DNA from: Chryseolinea sp.
GTDB lineage: Bacteria; Bacteroidota; Bacteroidia; Cytophagales; Cyclobacteriaceae
Reading direction: 5' to 3'
Length of the DNA: 64,000 nucleotides
NCBI GenBank assembly: GCA_025923195.1
Contig: JAICGJ010000005.1
Coordinates: 1 to 64,000, forward strand
Below the pieces are notes generated by a model. The model was not told the origin of the DNA and searched no databases. It saw nothing but the letters and a program-made list of their open reading frames with translations. The position numbers and the translations under genes were made by a program. Position 1 is the stretch's first letter; each line of letters starts with the position of its first letter. Of this stretch, positions 47,709 through 55,805 are shown in pieces.

Positions 47709-47739
47709 TTTGGCTGAAAGCATTAATATTCTATTTTTG
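47709..47739 (+). promoter_or_regulatory. Bacteroidota sigma-A promoter for sucD
   Basis: TTTG (47709-47712), a 19-base spacer and TATTTTTG (47732-47739) match the consensus exactly. Start of transcription should fall at about 47745, which leaves a leader of roughly 15 bases before the sucD ATG at 47762 and excludes the longer reading frame beginning at 47678. Confidence 0.9.
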
Positions 47740-47761
47740 TGCAGCCCATAAAAACAAGCCC

Positions 47762-48640
47762 ATGAGTGTATTGGTAAATAAGAATTCACGAGTAATCGTC
47801 CAAGGTTTTACTGGCTCCGAGGGGTCGTTCCATGCCGGACAAATGATAGAATACGGAACAAACGTTGTCGGAGGTGTTACACCGGGCAAGGGAGGAAATG
47901 AGCACTTAGGCCGACCGGTTTTTAACACAGTGAAGGAAGCTGTTGAAAAAACAGGAGCAGATGTTTCAATAATTTTTGTGCCTCCCGCTTTTGCCGGAGA
48001 TGCAATCATGGAGGCGGTGGAGGCCGGAATAAAAGTTATCATCACAATCACGGAAGGTATACCGGTAAAGGATATGATGGTGGCCAAGAAATACCTTCAA
48101 AACAAAGGGGTGATTCTTATCGGTCCAAATTGCCCGGGGGTCATTACACCTGGCGAAGCAAAAGTCGGAATCATGCCTGGGTTTGTTTTCAAGAAAGGTA
48201 GAGTTGGGATCGTATCCAAGTCCGGAACACTCACTTACGAGGCTGCCGACCAAATCGTAAAGGCAGGTCTTGGAATTTCTACGGCAATCGGAATTGGTGG
48301 AGATCCTATAATCGGAACACCAACAAAGGATGCGGTGGAATTGCTAATGAATGATCCGGAAACGGATGCCATAGTCATGATAGGAGAGATTGGGGGCAGC
48401 TATGAACCGGTAGCTGCACGTTGGATCAAGGAACAAGGAAACAAGAAACCTGTGGTGGGCTTTATCGCTGGTCAAACCGCGCCACCCGGGCGAAGGATGG
48501 GTCACGCAGGTGCTATCATTGGAGGAGCCGAGGACACGGCATCTGCCAAAATGAAAATTATGAAGGAGTGCGGTATAACCGTCGTGGATTCCCCCGCGGA
48601 GATAGGCGAAACCATGTCGAAAGTGCTAAAATCAAAGTGA
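47762..48640 (+). CDS. sucD: Succinate-CoA ligase (ADP-forming) subunit alpha
   Basis: Subunit alpha of succinyl-CoA synthetase, TCA cycle, substrate-level phosphorylation. About 292 residues: N-terminus [20 protein letters not shown] carries the CoA-binding region, followed by [34 protein letters not shown] and the phospho-His region [17 protein letters not shown] 47762 starts at the conserved N-terminus; the earlier ATG at 47678 lies before the promoter. sucC is not in the window, so the subunits are apart. The gene is convergent with an 83-codon gene, with 4 bases between stops. Confidence 0.97.
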   Translation: MSVLVNKNSRVIVQGFTGSEGSFHAGQMIEYGTNVVGGVTPGKGGNEHLGRPVFNTVKEAVEKTGADVSIIFVPPAFAGDAIMEAVEAGIKVIITITEGIPVKDMMVAKKYLQNKGVILIGPNCPGVITPGEAKVGIMPGFVFKKGRVGIVSKSGTLTYEAADQIVKAGLGISTAIGIGGDPIIGTPTKDAVELLMNDPETDAIVMIGEIGGSYEPVAARWIKEQGNKKPVVGFIAGQTAPPGRRMGHAGAIIGGAEDTASAKMKIMKECGITVVDSPAEIGETMSKVLKSK

Positions 48641-48644
48641 GAAA

Positions 48645-48896
48645 TTAGAAGCTCGTCTTAAATTCGTTCGCCAGGTAATCGTTAAGACTTTTTAGACCCT
48701 TAAGCATATTAAGCTTCTCGGGAGCTTCGTCCGCATTGTCGTTTTTATAGAAGACTTCGATAAACAAGTCGCTCAACATATAAATGTAGATCTTACGGCC
48801 TCCCTTCACTCGGGTACCTAAGGCAATACCCTTTTTCTTCAGGTACGCGACCTGTTTTTCGGCTGAGAGTCGGCTGAAGAAAAACCTGAATAACAT
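48645..48896 (-). CDS. Small conserved protein of unknown function (83 residues)
   Basis: No characterised family was recognised. The sequence is basic at the N-terminus (MLFRFFFSRLSAEKQVAYL), has a short beta-rich part (TRVKGGRKIYIYMLSDLFIE) and a helical tail. Comparable small proteins occur in related genomes as far as I can recall. There is no signal peptide or membrane helix. Start ATG 48894-48896. It is convergent with sucD, 4 bases away, and has 137 bases of non-coding sequence upstream towards the CAP gene. Confidence 0.7.
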   Translation of the reverse strand: MLFRFFFSRLSAEKQVAYLKKKGIALGTRVKGGRKIYIYMLSDLFIEVFYKNDNADEAPEKLNMLKGLKSLNDYLANEFKTSF

Positions 48897-49033
48897 AAAT
48901 GCAGTTCTTGGTGTGCATACAGGGACTCCAATATTGCGCCAACCACAAAAAGGGCGGAATCAGGCGGTTTCAATAGATAATTAGACTATTTGCGTCTTTA
49001 ATTGGGAATTTTTTTTTCAAAACAGGGAATTTT

Positions 49034-49606
49034 TTAATGGCAGATTCTGAGAGTGGATTCGTCCTCAACCTCGCCAAACCAGACCAGCCCATATTCCTTG
49101 TAAATTCCTATTCCTATTGCATTCCATTTAACCTTGCTCCATGACCCGCTATTTATTAAAAGCGGATTATGTCCTGCACTAATCTTCCAGCCATCAATAC
49201 CTTCCTGCGCCGAAGCACCTAAGGAACTGTAGTATGCGATTTCAAATCCATTTCCAGAATAGCCCGCAATTTCCTGAGGTTTGGTCCACATGCAGCTGGC
49301 TTCCTTATGGTCATTGGTGTAACAGCAAGACGTCCATTTGCCTTTTTCAGACCAGCTATGAGGGTTGCATTTATTCTTTGGATTGAATTCGTAATGCTCG
49401 GCAAGATCCCTTGCGTGTGTCTGCGCCACGAGAGTGAGCTTGGATGAGATAGGAATGGCGTCCAAACTCTTACTCCTCCTATAGTCCATAATGAGATCAT
49501 AAAGTTTTTTTTCCTCTTTGGACAGACAAACTTCATTTAAGGCCGGCTTCGCGTTGAAGCCCGTCATTAGTAAAAATAAAAACGCAGACAGTGCAAACGA
49601 TCTCAT
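49034..49606 (-). CDS. Secreted CAP-domain protein (SCP/PR-1 family)
   Basis: 190 residues with a signal peptide (RSFALSAFLFLLMTGFNAKP). The CAP fold is seen in LYDLIMDYRRSKSLDAIPIS, LVAQTHARDLAEHY, the CNPHSWSEK segment with the metal-binding His, then GFEIAYYSSLGASAQEGIDG and GHNPLLINSGSWSKVKWNAI. Six or seven Cys lie in the mature region, unusual among bacterial CAP proteins, and could form disulfides. Role unknown; CAP proteins bind lipids or peptides or act as peptidases. Start ATG at 49604-49606. It is convergent with the 83-residue gene region and divergent from icd. Confidence 0.85.
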   Translation of the reverse strand: MRSFALSAFLFLLMTGFNAKPALNEVCLSKEEKKLYDLIMDYRRSKSLDAIPISSKLTLVAQTHARDLAEHYEFNPKNKCNPHSWSEKGKWTSCCYTNDHKEASCMWTKPQEIAGYSGNGFEIAYYSSLGASAQEGIDGWKISAGHNPLLINSGSWSKVKWNAIGIGIYKEYGLVWFGEVEDESTLRICH

Positions 49607-49736
49607 ATTTAGTATTTCGTTGATAAACGCTTATGATATAAAAAATATCCTTCGATTGTAACCTTATTTTTTTAATTTGCCGCCCGCAAAAAGCAAGCCC
49701 CTCTTCTGAGGGTAAAAATCATTAACTCTTATAAAA

Positions 49737-50963
49737 ATGAGCGATCAGAAAATCAGTCTCCAAAATGGTAAACTCAATGTGCCAGATAAACCCACGATCC
49801 CTTTTATTGAAGGTGATGGTACCGGTATAGATATCTGGCCAGTGTCTCAGAAAGTTTTTGACAGAGCTGTTGAGAAAGCCTTTGGAGGCAAGCGTAAGAT
49901 TAACTGGAAGGAAGTTCTGGCCGGAGAAAAAGCATTTAAAAAAACGGGTAATTGGTTGCCAGATGAGACGCTCGGAGTTTTTAAGGATTACCTGGTTGGA
50001 ATAAAGGGGCCGCTGACAACTCCCGTAGGAGGCGGTATTCGCTCCCTTAACGTCGCACTTCGTCAGGAACTGGATTTATATGCCTGCGTACGACCGGTGC
50101 GTTGGTTTAAAGGGGTTCCTTCTCCTGTGAGGGAACCGCATAAGACGGATATGGTTTTGTTCAGGGAGAATACGGAGGATATATACGCCGGAATAGAGTT
50201 CCAAGAGGGTTCGGAAGATCACAAGAAATTCATGCGCCTTTTCAAGGAGAATTTTCCAAAAGGCTATAGTAAGATCCGCTTCCCGGAAAGCTCGAGCATA
50301 GGGATCAAGCCCGTATCGCGGGAAGGCACCGAAAGATTGGTCCGGTCAGCGTTGGAGTATGCGTTGACGCACAAGAAGCCAGATATGACTTTAGTACACA
50401 AGGGAAATATCATGAAATTTACAGAAGGTGGCTTCCGCGACTGGGGATATGCTTTGGCGAAGCGCGAATTTGGGGCCGTCGATCTGGATGGGGGCCCATG
50501 GCAGGTAATAGAAAGGGGCGGGCATAAACTAATTCTCAAGGATGCCATTGCCGACGCGTTTCTACAACAAATTCTGCTACGTCCGGATGAATATTCCGTA
50601 GTGGCCACTTTGAACTTAAATGGCGATTACATTTCAGATTCCCTGGCTGCTATTGTTGGAGGAATTGGGATCGCGCCTGGTGGAAATATAAACTATACTA
50701 CGGGCCATGCGATATTTGAAGCTACTCATGGTACAGCACCAAAATATGCCGGGCAGGACAAAGTCAATCCCGGTTCTGTAATACTCTCCGGTGTTATGAT
50801 GTTTGAATATATGGGCTGGAACGAGGCTGCGGAATTGATTTACAAAGGACTTGAGGCCGCTATCTCAAAAAAGAGGGTGACCTATGACTTCCACCGCTTG
50901 ATGGAAAGTGCGACGTTGTTAAAGTGTTCAGAATTTGGTGAGGAGATCATAAAAAATATGTGA
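49737..50963 (+). CDS. icd: Isocitrate dehydrogenase, NADP-dependent
   Basis: Oxidative decarboxylation of isocitrate to 2-oxoglutarate, TCA cycle. The 408-residue protein has the family's [20 protein letters not shown] segment, which in E. coli includes the phosphorylated Ser, then [17 protein letters not shown] and the metal-binding [14 protein letters not shown], ending with [19 protein letters not shown]. Similarity to the E. coli enzyme is high. Start ATG at 49737. A terminator follows its stop by 23 bases. It is divergent from the CAP gene. Confidence 0.97.
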   Translation: MSDQKISLQNGKLNVPDKPTIPFIEGDGTGIDIWPVSQKVFDRAVEKAFGGKRKINWKEVLAGEKAFKKTGNWLPDETLGVFKDYLVGIKGPLTTPVGGGIRSLNVALRQELDLYACVRPVRWFKGVPSPVREPHKTDMVLFRENTEDIYAGIEFQEGSEDHKKFMRLFKENFPKGYSKIRFPESSSIGIKPVSREGTERLVRSALEYALTHKKPDMTLVHKGNIMKFTEGGFRDWGYALAKREFGAVDLDGGPWQVIERGGHKLILKDAIADAFLQQILLRPDEYSVVATLNLNGDYISDSLAAIVGGIGIAPGGNINYTTGHAIFEATHGTAPKYAGQDKVNPGSVILSGVMMFEYMGWNEAAELIYKGLEAAISKKRVTYDFHRLMESATLLKCSEFGEEIIKNM

Positions 50964-50986
50964 TCTCCGACCTTGGTAAGAAAGAG

Positions 50987-51012
50987 AAGCTCCACCAATA
51001 GGAGCTTTTTTG
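50987..51012 (+). terminator. Rho-independent terminator after icd
   Basis: AAGCTCC at 50987-50993 pairs with GGAGCTT at 51001-51007 across a 7-base loop, followed by a T-run. It lies between the convergent icd and ribH genes. Confidence 0.85.
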
Positions 51013-51024
51013 TGAGTTTTAAAA

Positions 51025-51492
51025 TTAAAAATTGAGCATTTTAATGGCAGTCAAGGCAGCTTCTTCGCCTTTGTTTCCGAATTTCCCTCCAGCCCGGTCC
51101 AGGGCTTGCTGATGATTCAATGTCGTTATCACGCCAAAGATCACCGGCTTTCTGGTCTTAAGTCCTGCCTGGGTTATTCCGTACGCAACGGCCTGACAGA
51201 TATAATCGAAGTGCGGGGTATCGCCCTGAATGACACAGCCTAGGCAGATCACTGCATCTACTTTCTTTTCTTCAGCGAGCCAGAGGGCCCCCAATGACAG
51301 TTCAAAACTGCCTGGAACGCTCTTCCGAATGATATTTTCTTTTTTTACGCCATGGGATTTAAGGCATGTGACGGCGCCGTCGTAAAGTGCTTCGGTTATT
51401 TCTTCATTCCATTCCGCCACGACAATGGCAAATGTCTTCTTAGCGAGATTAACCTTGGAACTAACCTTGCCTGATGTTAACGGTCCAGCCAT
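51025..51492 (-). CDS. ribH: 6,7-dimethyl-8-ribityllumazine synthase
   Basis: Penultimate enzyme of riboflavin synthesis; assembles as a capsid-like or pentameric shell. The 155-residue protein has [19 protein letters not shown], the substrate-binding [38 protein letters not shown] and [19 protein letters not shown], with the catalytic His region. The start is ATG at 51490-51492. It is separated from the TPR gene by a terminator at 51525-51552, so it likely has its own transcript. Confidence 0.97.
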   Translation of the reverse strand: MAGPLTSGKVSSKVNLAKKTFAIVVAEWNEEITEALYDGAVTCLKSHGVKKENIIRKSVPGSFELSLGALWLAEEKKVDAVICLGCVIQGDTPHFDYICQAVAYGITQAGLKTRKPVIFGVITTLNHQQALDRAGGKFGNKGEEAALTAIKMLNF

Positions 51493-51524
51493 ACGAAATT
51501 ATTTTTTGAGATACCCTTTGGAAC

Positions 51525-51552
51525 AAAAAAAGGGATAGATAAAATCTATCCC
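51525..51552 (-). terminator. Terminator for the TPR gene, minus strand
   Basis: Read on the minus strand, GGGATAGAT (plus 51544-51552) and ATCTATCCC (plus 51532-51540) form a 9-base stem with a 3-base loop, followed by a run of seven T. Confidence 0.88.
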
Positions 51553-51572
51553 CATTATTTTTTATCTAAAAT

Positions 51573-52262
51573 TTAAGAATTGGGCTCTAACCGCGCTCTA
51601 AACTTCCTAGCGTTCTGATATTCTGATGATTCCCAATATTGGTTAATAATTTTGTCGTACGTTTCCCTTGCTTTATCGTTTTGATTGAGTTTTTCGTACG
51701 CCAACGCTTCTTTCATCAGATACCCAGGTGAGAAATATTTGTTAGGTTCATAGTTTGCAGCTTTATGATAGAACTTCGCGGCATCATCGTATTTTTCCTC
51801 TTCCATGTACGTGTCACCGACCAGGCTATACGCCCGGGCCTGTATCAATAGATCGTTGGCGCTGAAATCCTCAAGGTACAGCCGGGCCAATTCGAACTTG
51901 CCCTGTTTAAGGTAGCTTACTCCAGCATAGTAATTCGCCAGATTAGCAGCATCTGTGATTCCAAATTCGTCGATGATCTGAAGAAAACCCAGGTTGTTTC
52001 CATCGCCATTTAAAGCCTTGTCCAGGCTATCTGCTTCAAAATAATAGACAGCTTGGAACATTTCCGACTGCGCAAGTGCATCTTGATTGCCCTTATAATA
52101 GTTGAAGGCAAAATAGCCCCCGACAACAATAAGTATTACTGCTGCAATGCCTACGACGATTTTTGGGTTTTGCTCCAGCCAACTTTCGGCACCTTCCAAT
52201 TTTTCTTTAAGGGCTTCCGGATTTTCTAGAAGTTCGTGTTTATGTTCTGCCTTTTTTGCCAT
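51573..52262 (-). CDS. Membrane-anchored TPR protein (YfgM-like)
   Basis: 229 residues. A cytoplasmic part of about 30 residues is followed by one transmembrane helix (IVVGIAAVILIVVGGYFAF), then a TPR array of three to four units (QGKFELARLYLEDFSANDLL; EEKYDDAAKFYHKAANYEP; LNQNDKARETYDKIINQY). The layout matches the YfgM/CpoB-like periplasmic chaperone ancillary group, whose members sit near the Sec translocon. The role is inferred. Start ATG at 52260-52262, with a complete promoter 75 bases upstream. Confidence 0.85.
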   Translation of the reverse strand: MAKKAEHKHELLENPEALKEKLEGAESWLEQNPKIVVGIAAVILIVVGGYFAFNYYKGNQDALAQSEMFQAVYYFEADSLDKALNGDGNNLGFLQIIDEFGITDAANLANYYAGVSYLKQGKFELARLYLEDFSANDLLIQARAYSLVGDTYMEEEKYDDAAKFYHKAANYEPNKYFSPGYLMKEALAYEKLNQNDKARETYDKIINQYWESSEYQNARKFRARLEPNS

Positions 52263-52336
52263 TGTAATTCATGTTATTCCTAACGGGAAACCGATGGAAT
52301 CCAAATTCTATTACTCCAAAATACATCGGAGGGGCG

Positions 52337-52368
52337 CAAAACTAAGAAATTAGATGTTTCTAAACAAA
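52337..52368 (-). promoter_or_regulatory. Bacteroidota sigma-A promoter for the TPR gene
   Basis: On the minus strand: TTTG (plus 52365-52368), 20-base spacer, then TAGTTTTG (plus 52337-52344). It fits the consensus and lies 75 bases before the TPR ATG. Confidence 0.8.
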
Positions 52369-52375
52369 GCAGAAC

Positions 52376-53419
52376 CTAGTCCAGGATAAAAGGATAATCT
52401 GTTTGGACATATACATCCGTCAAGGCTTCCGCCGGATCGGGATATTTGGATTCTTCCGCAAATTTGACGCTTTCGTCTACCTTGGAGACAATCTTTTGGT
52501 CAATCTCGTCCAGTTCTTTTTCGGTAGCAAATTTCTTATCCAAAATCGATTTTTTCACTACCTCAATAGGGTCGCGTTGTTTGTACTGCTCCACTTCATC
52601 CTTTGTCCTGTACTTCTGAGGGTCAGACATGGAGTGACCCTTATAGCGATAGGTTCTAAATTCAAGAAGGGTTGGGCCTTCCCCGTTTCGGGCGCGTTCG
52701 GCCGCTCTCGCGACAGACCTGTGAACGTCTTCAACCTTCATGGCGTCGACGGGCTCCGACGGCATATCATAGGCGTCAGCAAGTGTATAAAGATCCGTCA
52801 CATTCGAAGTTCTTTTCACCGACGTGCCCATTGCGTAACCGTTGTTCTCAATGACAAAGATCACCGGCAACTTCCAAAGCATGGCCAGATTAAGAGCTTC
52901 GTGGAAAGACCCCTGTCTAACGGCGCCGTCTCCCATATAACAAATACACAAATTTCCTGTCTTGTTATATTTTTCTGCGAAGGCCATTCCTGCTCCAAGC
53001 GGAATCTGAGCACCTACAATTCCATGGCCGCCAGCAAAGCCCACATTCTTATCAAATATGTGCATGGACCCGCCTTTGCCTTTTGTTGTTCCTGTTTCCT
53101 TTCCATAGAGCTCTGCCATAATTGCCTTGGGATCAGTTCCAAGTGCGAGCGGGTGCCCGTGATCCCTATAAGCAGTAATCCATTTGTCACCTTTTCGTAA
53201 GGCAGTAACCGCGCCGGAGGCGCACGCCTCCTGTCCGATGTACAGGTGGCAAAAGCCCTTAATTTTTTGCATCCCGTAGAGCTGTCCAGCCTTTTCTTCG
53301 AACTTTCGCATCAATTGCATGCTTTCATACCAATAGAGGTATGTCTCACGGGAGAACTGCGTAGTATCATTCTTCTTAGCCTCAGCCGGCTCGTTCTTCG
53401 CTTTGGTTGTCGTAGGCAT
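52376..53419 (-). CDS. pdhA: Pyruvate dehydrogenase E1 component, alpha subunit
   Basis: Thiamine-diphosphate-dependent decarboxylation of pyruvate as part of the pyruvate dehydrogenase complex. About 347 residues: the TPP-binding GDGAVRQGSFHEALNLAM with VIFVIENNGYAMGTS, the IGQEACASGAVTALRKGD and GGSMHIFDKNVGFAGGHGIV segments, and the phosphorylation-loop-like RYKGHSMSDPQKYRT. Start ATG 53419 is preferred; an upstream ATG at 53485 would place 22 residues before it and would nearly meet recF. pdhB is not in the window. It is divergent from recF. Confidence 0.95.
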   Translation of the reverse strand: MPTTTKAKNEPAEAKKNDTTQFSRETYLYWYESMQLMRKFEEKAGQLYGMQKIKGFCHLYIGQEACASGAVTALRKGDKWITAYRDHGHPLALGTDPKAIMAELYGKETGTTKGKGGSMHIFDKNVGFAGGHGIVGAQIPLGAGMAFAEKYNKTGNLCICYMGDGAVRQGSFHEALNLAMLWKLPVIFVIENNGYAMGTSVKRTSNVTDLYTLADAYDMPSEPVDAMKVEDVHRSVARAAERARNGEGPTLLEFRTYRYKGHSMSDPQKYRTKDEVEQYKQRDPIEVVKKSILDKKFATEKELDEIDQKIVSKVDESVKFAEESKYPDPAEALTDVYVQTDYPFILD

Positions 53420-53496
53420 ATCCCTATTTTTGATCCGAGTTGCGAAATTAATTCCCAAACGAACATTCGCCAAACTTTCATTCATTAATTCCTTTC

Positions 53497-54615
53497 ATGT
53501 ACCTTGAAACGCTCCATCTTATAAGTTTTAAAAATTATTTGGAGTTAAATCTTCATTTTTCATCCAGAATCAATGTTTTTGTGGGAAGGAACGGCAGTGG
53601 CAAGACCAATTTGCTGGACGCTATTTTCTATCTCGGGTTCACCAGAAGTGCTTTTTCACCTTCCGACCAGCAATGCATTACACAAGGCCATAGCTCATTT
53701 TTTATCAAAGGAGAGTTTCGGTCGGGTGTAAAGGCTAGCCAGGTTGCTAGCTCAGTTCAAATTGGAATGAAAAAAATGTTCCGGGAGAACTCGGAAGAAT
53801 ATCAAAAGTTGAGCGACCACATTGGAAGGTATCCCATTGTGATGATCGCGCCGGATGACGTAAGTTTAGTGAAGGAAGGGAGCGAGGTTCGCAGAAAATT
53901 CTTTGACAGCATTATTTCTCAGCTCGACAAGATATATCTGGAAAACCTGATTCAGTATAATCAAGTGCTAAAGCAGCGAAATGCATTGTTAAAAATTTAT
54001 GCTGATCGTGGTACGGGAGTCGACTGGCTTGCCATGGAGTCGTATGATCGGATACTCATAGCGTTGGGTAATCTGCTTTACACAAGACGGGCTGATTTTA
54101 TTCGGGAATTCCTGCCTGTATTTGAAAAATATTATCGGTACCTAGTCCAGGATTCAGAGGAAGCGCTAATTCAATATTGGTCAGAATTAAATGAGAAAGA
54201 AATTGGACAGGGACTCCTGGAAAACCGGGAAAGGGATGTGGCCTTGCAAAGGACAAACTTTGGAATTCATCGCGACGATTATGAGTTTATATTGGGAAAG
54301 GAAGCATTAAAGAAGTTTGGTTCACAGGGCCAGCAGAAGTCATTTGTCATAGCAATGAAGCTAGCGCAATTTGAAATTTTGGAGACGCATAAACAATTCA
54401 AACCGATCCTGCTTCTCGATGATATTTTTGATAAATTGGACGACTTTCGGATTGCCCGGTTGTTAGAACTTATAAAGTCGGATTTTGGGCAACTGTTTAT
54501 TACGGACGCCCGGCCCGAAAGGACTACCGGCCTGTTGAGAGGCCTTGATGTGCCTTCAACCATTTACATTGTAGATCAGGGAAAGGTTAATTTGCATGAG
54601 CACCAAGAAAAATGA
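53497..54615 (+). CDS. recF: DNA replication and repair protein RecF
   Basis: Loads RecA at single-stranded gaps through an ABC-type ATPase. The 372-residue product has the Walker A motif VGRNGSGKTNLLDAI, the fold-typical LETLHLISFKNYLELNLHF, FGSQGQQKSFVIAMKLAQFE as signature and LLLDDIFDKLDDFRI as Walker B. Start ATG at 53497. Its final 20 bases overlap the DUF721 gene, a coupling seen in many genomes. Confidence 0.96.
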   Translation: MYLETLHLISFKNYLELNLHFSSRINVFVGRNGSGKTNLLDAIFYLGFTRSAFSPSDQQCITQGHSSFFIKGEFRSGVKASQVASSVQIGMKKMFRENSEEYQKLSDHIGRYPIVMIAPDDVSLVKEGSEVRRKFFDSIISQLDKIYLENLIQYNQVLKQRNALLKIYADRGTGVDWLAMESYDRILIALGNLLYTRRADFIREFLPVFEKYYRYLVQDSEEALIQYWSELNEKEIGQGLLENRERDVALQRTNFGIHRDDYEFILGKEALKKFGSQGQQKSFVIAMKLAQFEILETHKQFKPILLLDDIFDKLDDFRIARLLELIKSDFGQLFITDARPERTTGLLRGLDVPSTIYIVDQGKVNLHEHQEK

Positions 54616-54892
54616 ATTTCAATCTGTAGGTCAGGCCATCCGTGATATGCTCAATACATATCGGCTGACAAACAAATACGATGAGGCAAGTATCATCGAA
54701 TCGTGGGAAAAACTGGTAGGGAAGCCGATCGCCAGCCGAACACGCAAAGTTTATATTAAGAATAGAGTCCTTTTTGTGGAGTTTGACTCACCCACCATGA
54801 GACACGATTTTTCGATTCACAAGACGCAGGTGCTTGAAGTTTTCCGTAAAGAATTCGGTGATGGTGTTATAACTGAAATTATTGCGATGTAA
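54596..54892 (+). CDS. DUF721 (DciA-like) protein
   Basis: 98 residues of the DUF721/DciA-like type: AIRDMLNTYRLTNKYDEASI, ESWEKLVGKPIASRTRKVYI and VLFVEFDSPTMRHDFSIHK. In other phyla DciA helps load the replicative helicase DnaB. Its pairing with recF fits a replication or repair role. The ATG at 54596 overlaps the recF 3' end by 20 bases. It is the last gene before the tRNA-tuf block. Confidence 0.85.
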   Translation: MSTKKNEFQSVGQAIRDMLNTYRLTNKYDEASIIESWEKLVGKPIASRTRKVYIKNRVLFVEFDSPTMRHDFSIHKTQVLEVFRKEFGDGVITEIIAM

Positions 54893-54992
54893 GTCATGTT
54901 AAATATGTATCCCGGCAAAAAAAAATTGAAACTGGCCTAAAAAGTGGATCATGATCAGCGCCTTATTCATGAGTTAAATTCTCAGCATTAGT

Positions 54993-55022
54993 TTTGAAAA
55001 AGGGTAAAAGCGTATAATTTTG
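54993..55022 (+). promoter_or_regulatory. Bacteroidota sigma-A promoter upstream of tRNA-Tyr
   Basis: TTTG (54993-54996), an 18-base spacer and TAATTTTG (55015-55022). Transcription should start near 55028, only about 10 bases before a strong terminator hairpin. Confidence 0.7.
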
Positions 55023-55037
55023 CACTCTCTTTTTAAA

Positions 55038-55068
55038 AAAAGCCTCCGGATCGCTTCCGGAGGCTTTT
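55038..55068 (+). terminator. Strong intrinsic terminator between promoter and tRNA-Tyr
   Basis: AAAGCCTCCGGA pairs with TCCGGAGGCTTT across a 5-base loop (about 55038-55068), with T-runs on both sides. It could end recF/DUF721 readthrough or act on the small transcript from the promoter just upstream. Confidence 0.85.
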
Positions 55069-55092
55069 CATTCGTTCTTTATAATAAGGTAT

Positions 55093-55175
55093 GGGGGAAT
55101 ACCAAAGCGGCCAACTGGGACAGACTGTAAATCTGTTGTCTTATGACTTCATAGGTTCGAATCCTATTTCCCCCA
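55093..55175 (+). tRNA. tRNA-Tyr (anticodon GTA)
   Basis: 83 bases. Acceptor GGGGGAA pairs with TTCCCCC (55168-55174). Anticodon GTA lies in CAGACTGTAAATCTG. A long variable arm (class II) follows, and T arm GGTTCGAATCC. CCA is not encoded. It heads the tRNA-Tyr, Gly, Thr, tuf block. Confidence 0.95.
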
Positions 55176-55226
55176 CGTGTCCGCCGAAACCTTGGTTAAG
55201 GCGGGTGTGTCCACCGAAGCTGGACG

Positions 55227-55306
55227 GTTTATAGTTTGAAGTTTCGAGTTTGAAGTTTGAGGTGTGGCAAGTTCCCGGCTTTCAGACTGAAACTTCGAGG
55301 ATAAAC
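55227..55306. repeat. Imperfect inverted repeat in the tRNA-Tyr/tRNA-Gly spacer, first element
   Basis: The left arm starts GTTTATAGTTTGAAGTTTCG; the right arm ends in CTGAAACTTCGAGGATAAAC, its near reverse complement. Tandem GTTTGAAG-like units fill the left arm. Just before it, two short hairpins (GTCCGCC/GGCGG at 55179-55205 and GTCCA/TGGAC at 55209-55225) are also visible. Confidence 0.65.
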
Positions 55307-55318
55307 AAGTTGGTTGGT

Positions 55319-55402
55319 AATTATAGATTGTAGATTTAAGATTTACGATTGAAGATTTGGCAGATCAATCTAAAATCATCAATCTAAAATCGTCAATTGA
55401 AT
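55319..55402. repeat. Imperfect inverted repeat in the tRNA-Tyr/tRNA-Gly spacer, second element
   Basis: AATTATAGATTGTAGATTTA on the left faces TCTAAAATCGTCAATTGAAT on the right, as near reverse complements, with the unit AATCTAAAATC repeated twice in the right arm. It ends at the tRNA-Gly start. Confidence 0.6.
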
Positions 55403-55403
55403 T

Positions 55404-55476
55404 GCGGGAGTAGCTCAGTTGGTAGAGCGATAGCCTTCCAAGCTATAGGTCGCGGGTTCGAACCTCGTCTCCCGCT
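55404..55476 (+). tRNA. tRNA-Gly (anticodon TCC)
   Basis: 73 bases. Acceptor GCGGGAG pairs with CTCCCGC (55469-55475). D arm GCTCAGTTGGTAGAGC, anticodon TCC in TAGCCTTCCAAGCTA, T arm GGGTTCGAACC. CCA is not encoded. A hairpin CCGCTC-TTTT-GAGCGG (55472-55487) overlaps the acceptor end. Confidence 0.96.
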
Positions 55477-55484
55477 CTTTTGAG

Positions 55485-55556
55485 CGGTTGTCCGTTATCC
55501 GTTATAGTTGGTTAATTACTGGTACCAATTAACTGATAACGAATAACTGACAACGG
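55485..55556. repeat. Imperfect inverted repeat in the tRNA-Gly/tRNA-Thr spacer
   Basis: The left arm CGGTTGTCCGTTATCCGTTA is the near reverse complement of the right arm AACGAATAACTGACAACGG. A further AATT pair closes on a 9-base centre. The CCGTTATC-type unit is shared with the large repeat beside floA. Confidence 0.7.
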
Positions 55557-55564
55557 CAAGGAAA

Positions 55565-55636
<72 letters not shown>

Positions 55637-55658
55637 CTGAGTAGATGTTTGAATGAGC

Positions 55659-55726
55659 GGGAAGCGATCGTGAGTTCTCCCGATCCCGATAGCTATCGGG
55701 ACTATCGGGACCTCATCAACAGCTCT
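55659..55726 (+). pseudogene. Broken 3' copy of tRNA-Thr split by a palindrome
   Basis: GGGAAGCGATCGTGAGTTC (55659-55677) matches the tRNA-Thr 3' half with two differences. After a 33-base insert, CCTCATCAACAGCTCT (55711-55726) continues the same tRNA to its end. The break lies in the T loop, and the AAT between the two parts of the intact gene is lost. It lacks the D arm and anticodon, so cannot make a tRNA. Confidence 0.8.
55678..55710. repeat. Palindromic insert in the tRNA-Thr remnant
   Basis: The 33-base insert begins and ends with TCCCGAT and ATCGGGA and contains the perfect palindrome CCCGATAGCTATCGGG (55685-55700). This palindrome resembles repeats that I have seen in other genomes of the phylum. 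Confidence 0.75.
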
Positions 55727-55805
55727 TTAAATTGGAGAGGCAGGGATAAATAATTATAAAAACTAAAACTTCTATACTTTTAAATTTTAACAGGGATTTT
55801 CAAAT

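Noticed and set aside
47678..47761. Upstream start for sucD
   Set aside because: A consensus promoter (47709-47739) lies inside the extension, so translation should begin at 47762.
53420..53485. Upstream start for pdhA
   Set aside because: The 22 extra residues are not family-like and leave almost no space for the recF promoter.
54946..54961. GATCATGATC palindrome near 54947
   Set aside because: Short and common by chance; no associated feature.
55176..55564. Repeats between tRNAs read as a CRISPR array
   Set aside because: Repeats are imperfect, inverted rather than direct, of varying length, without regular spacers, and no cas genes are present.
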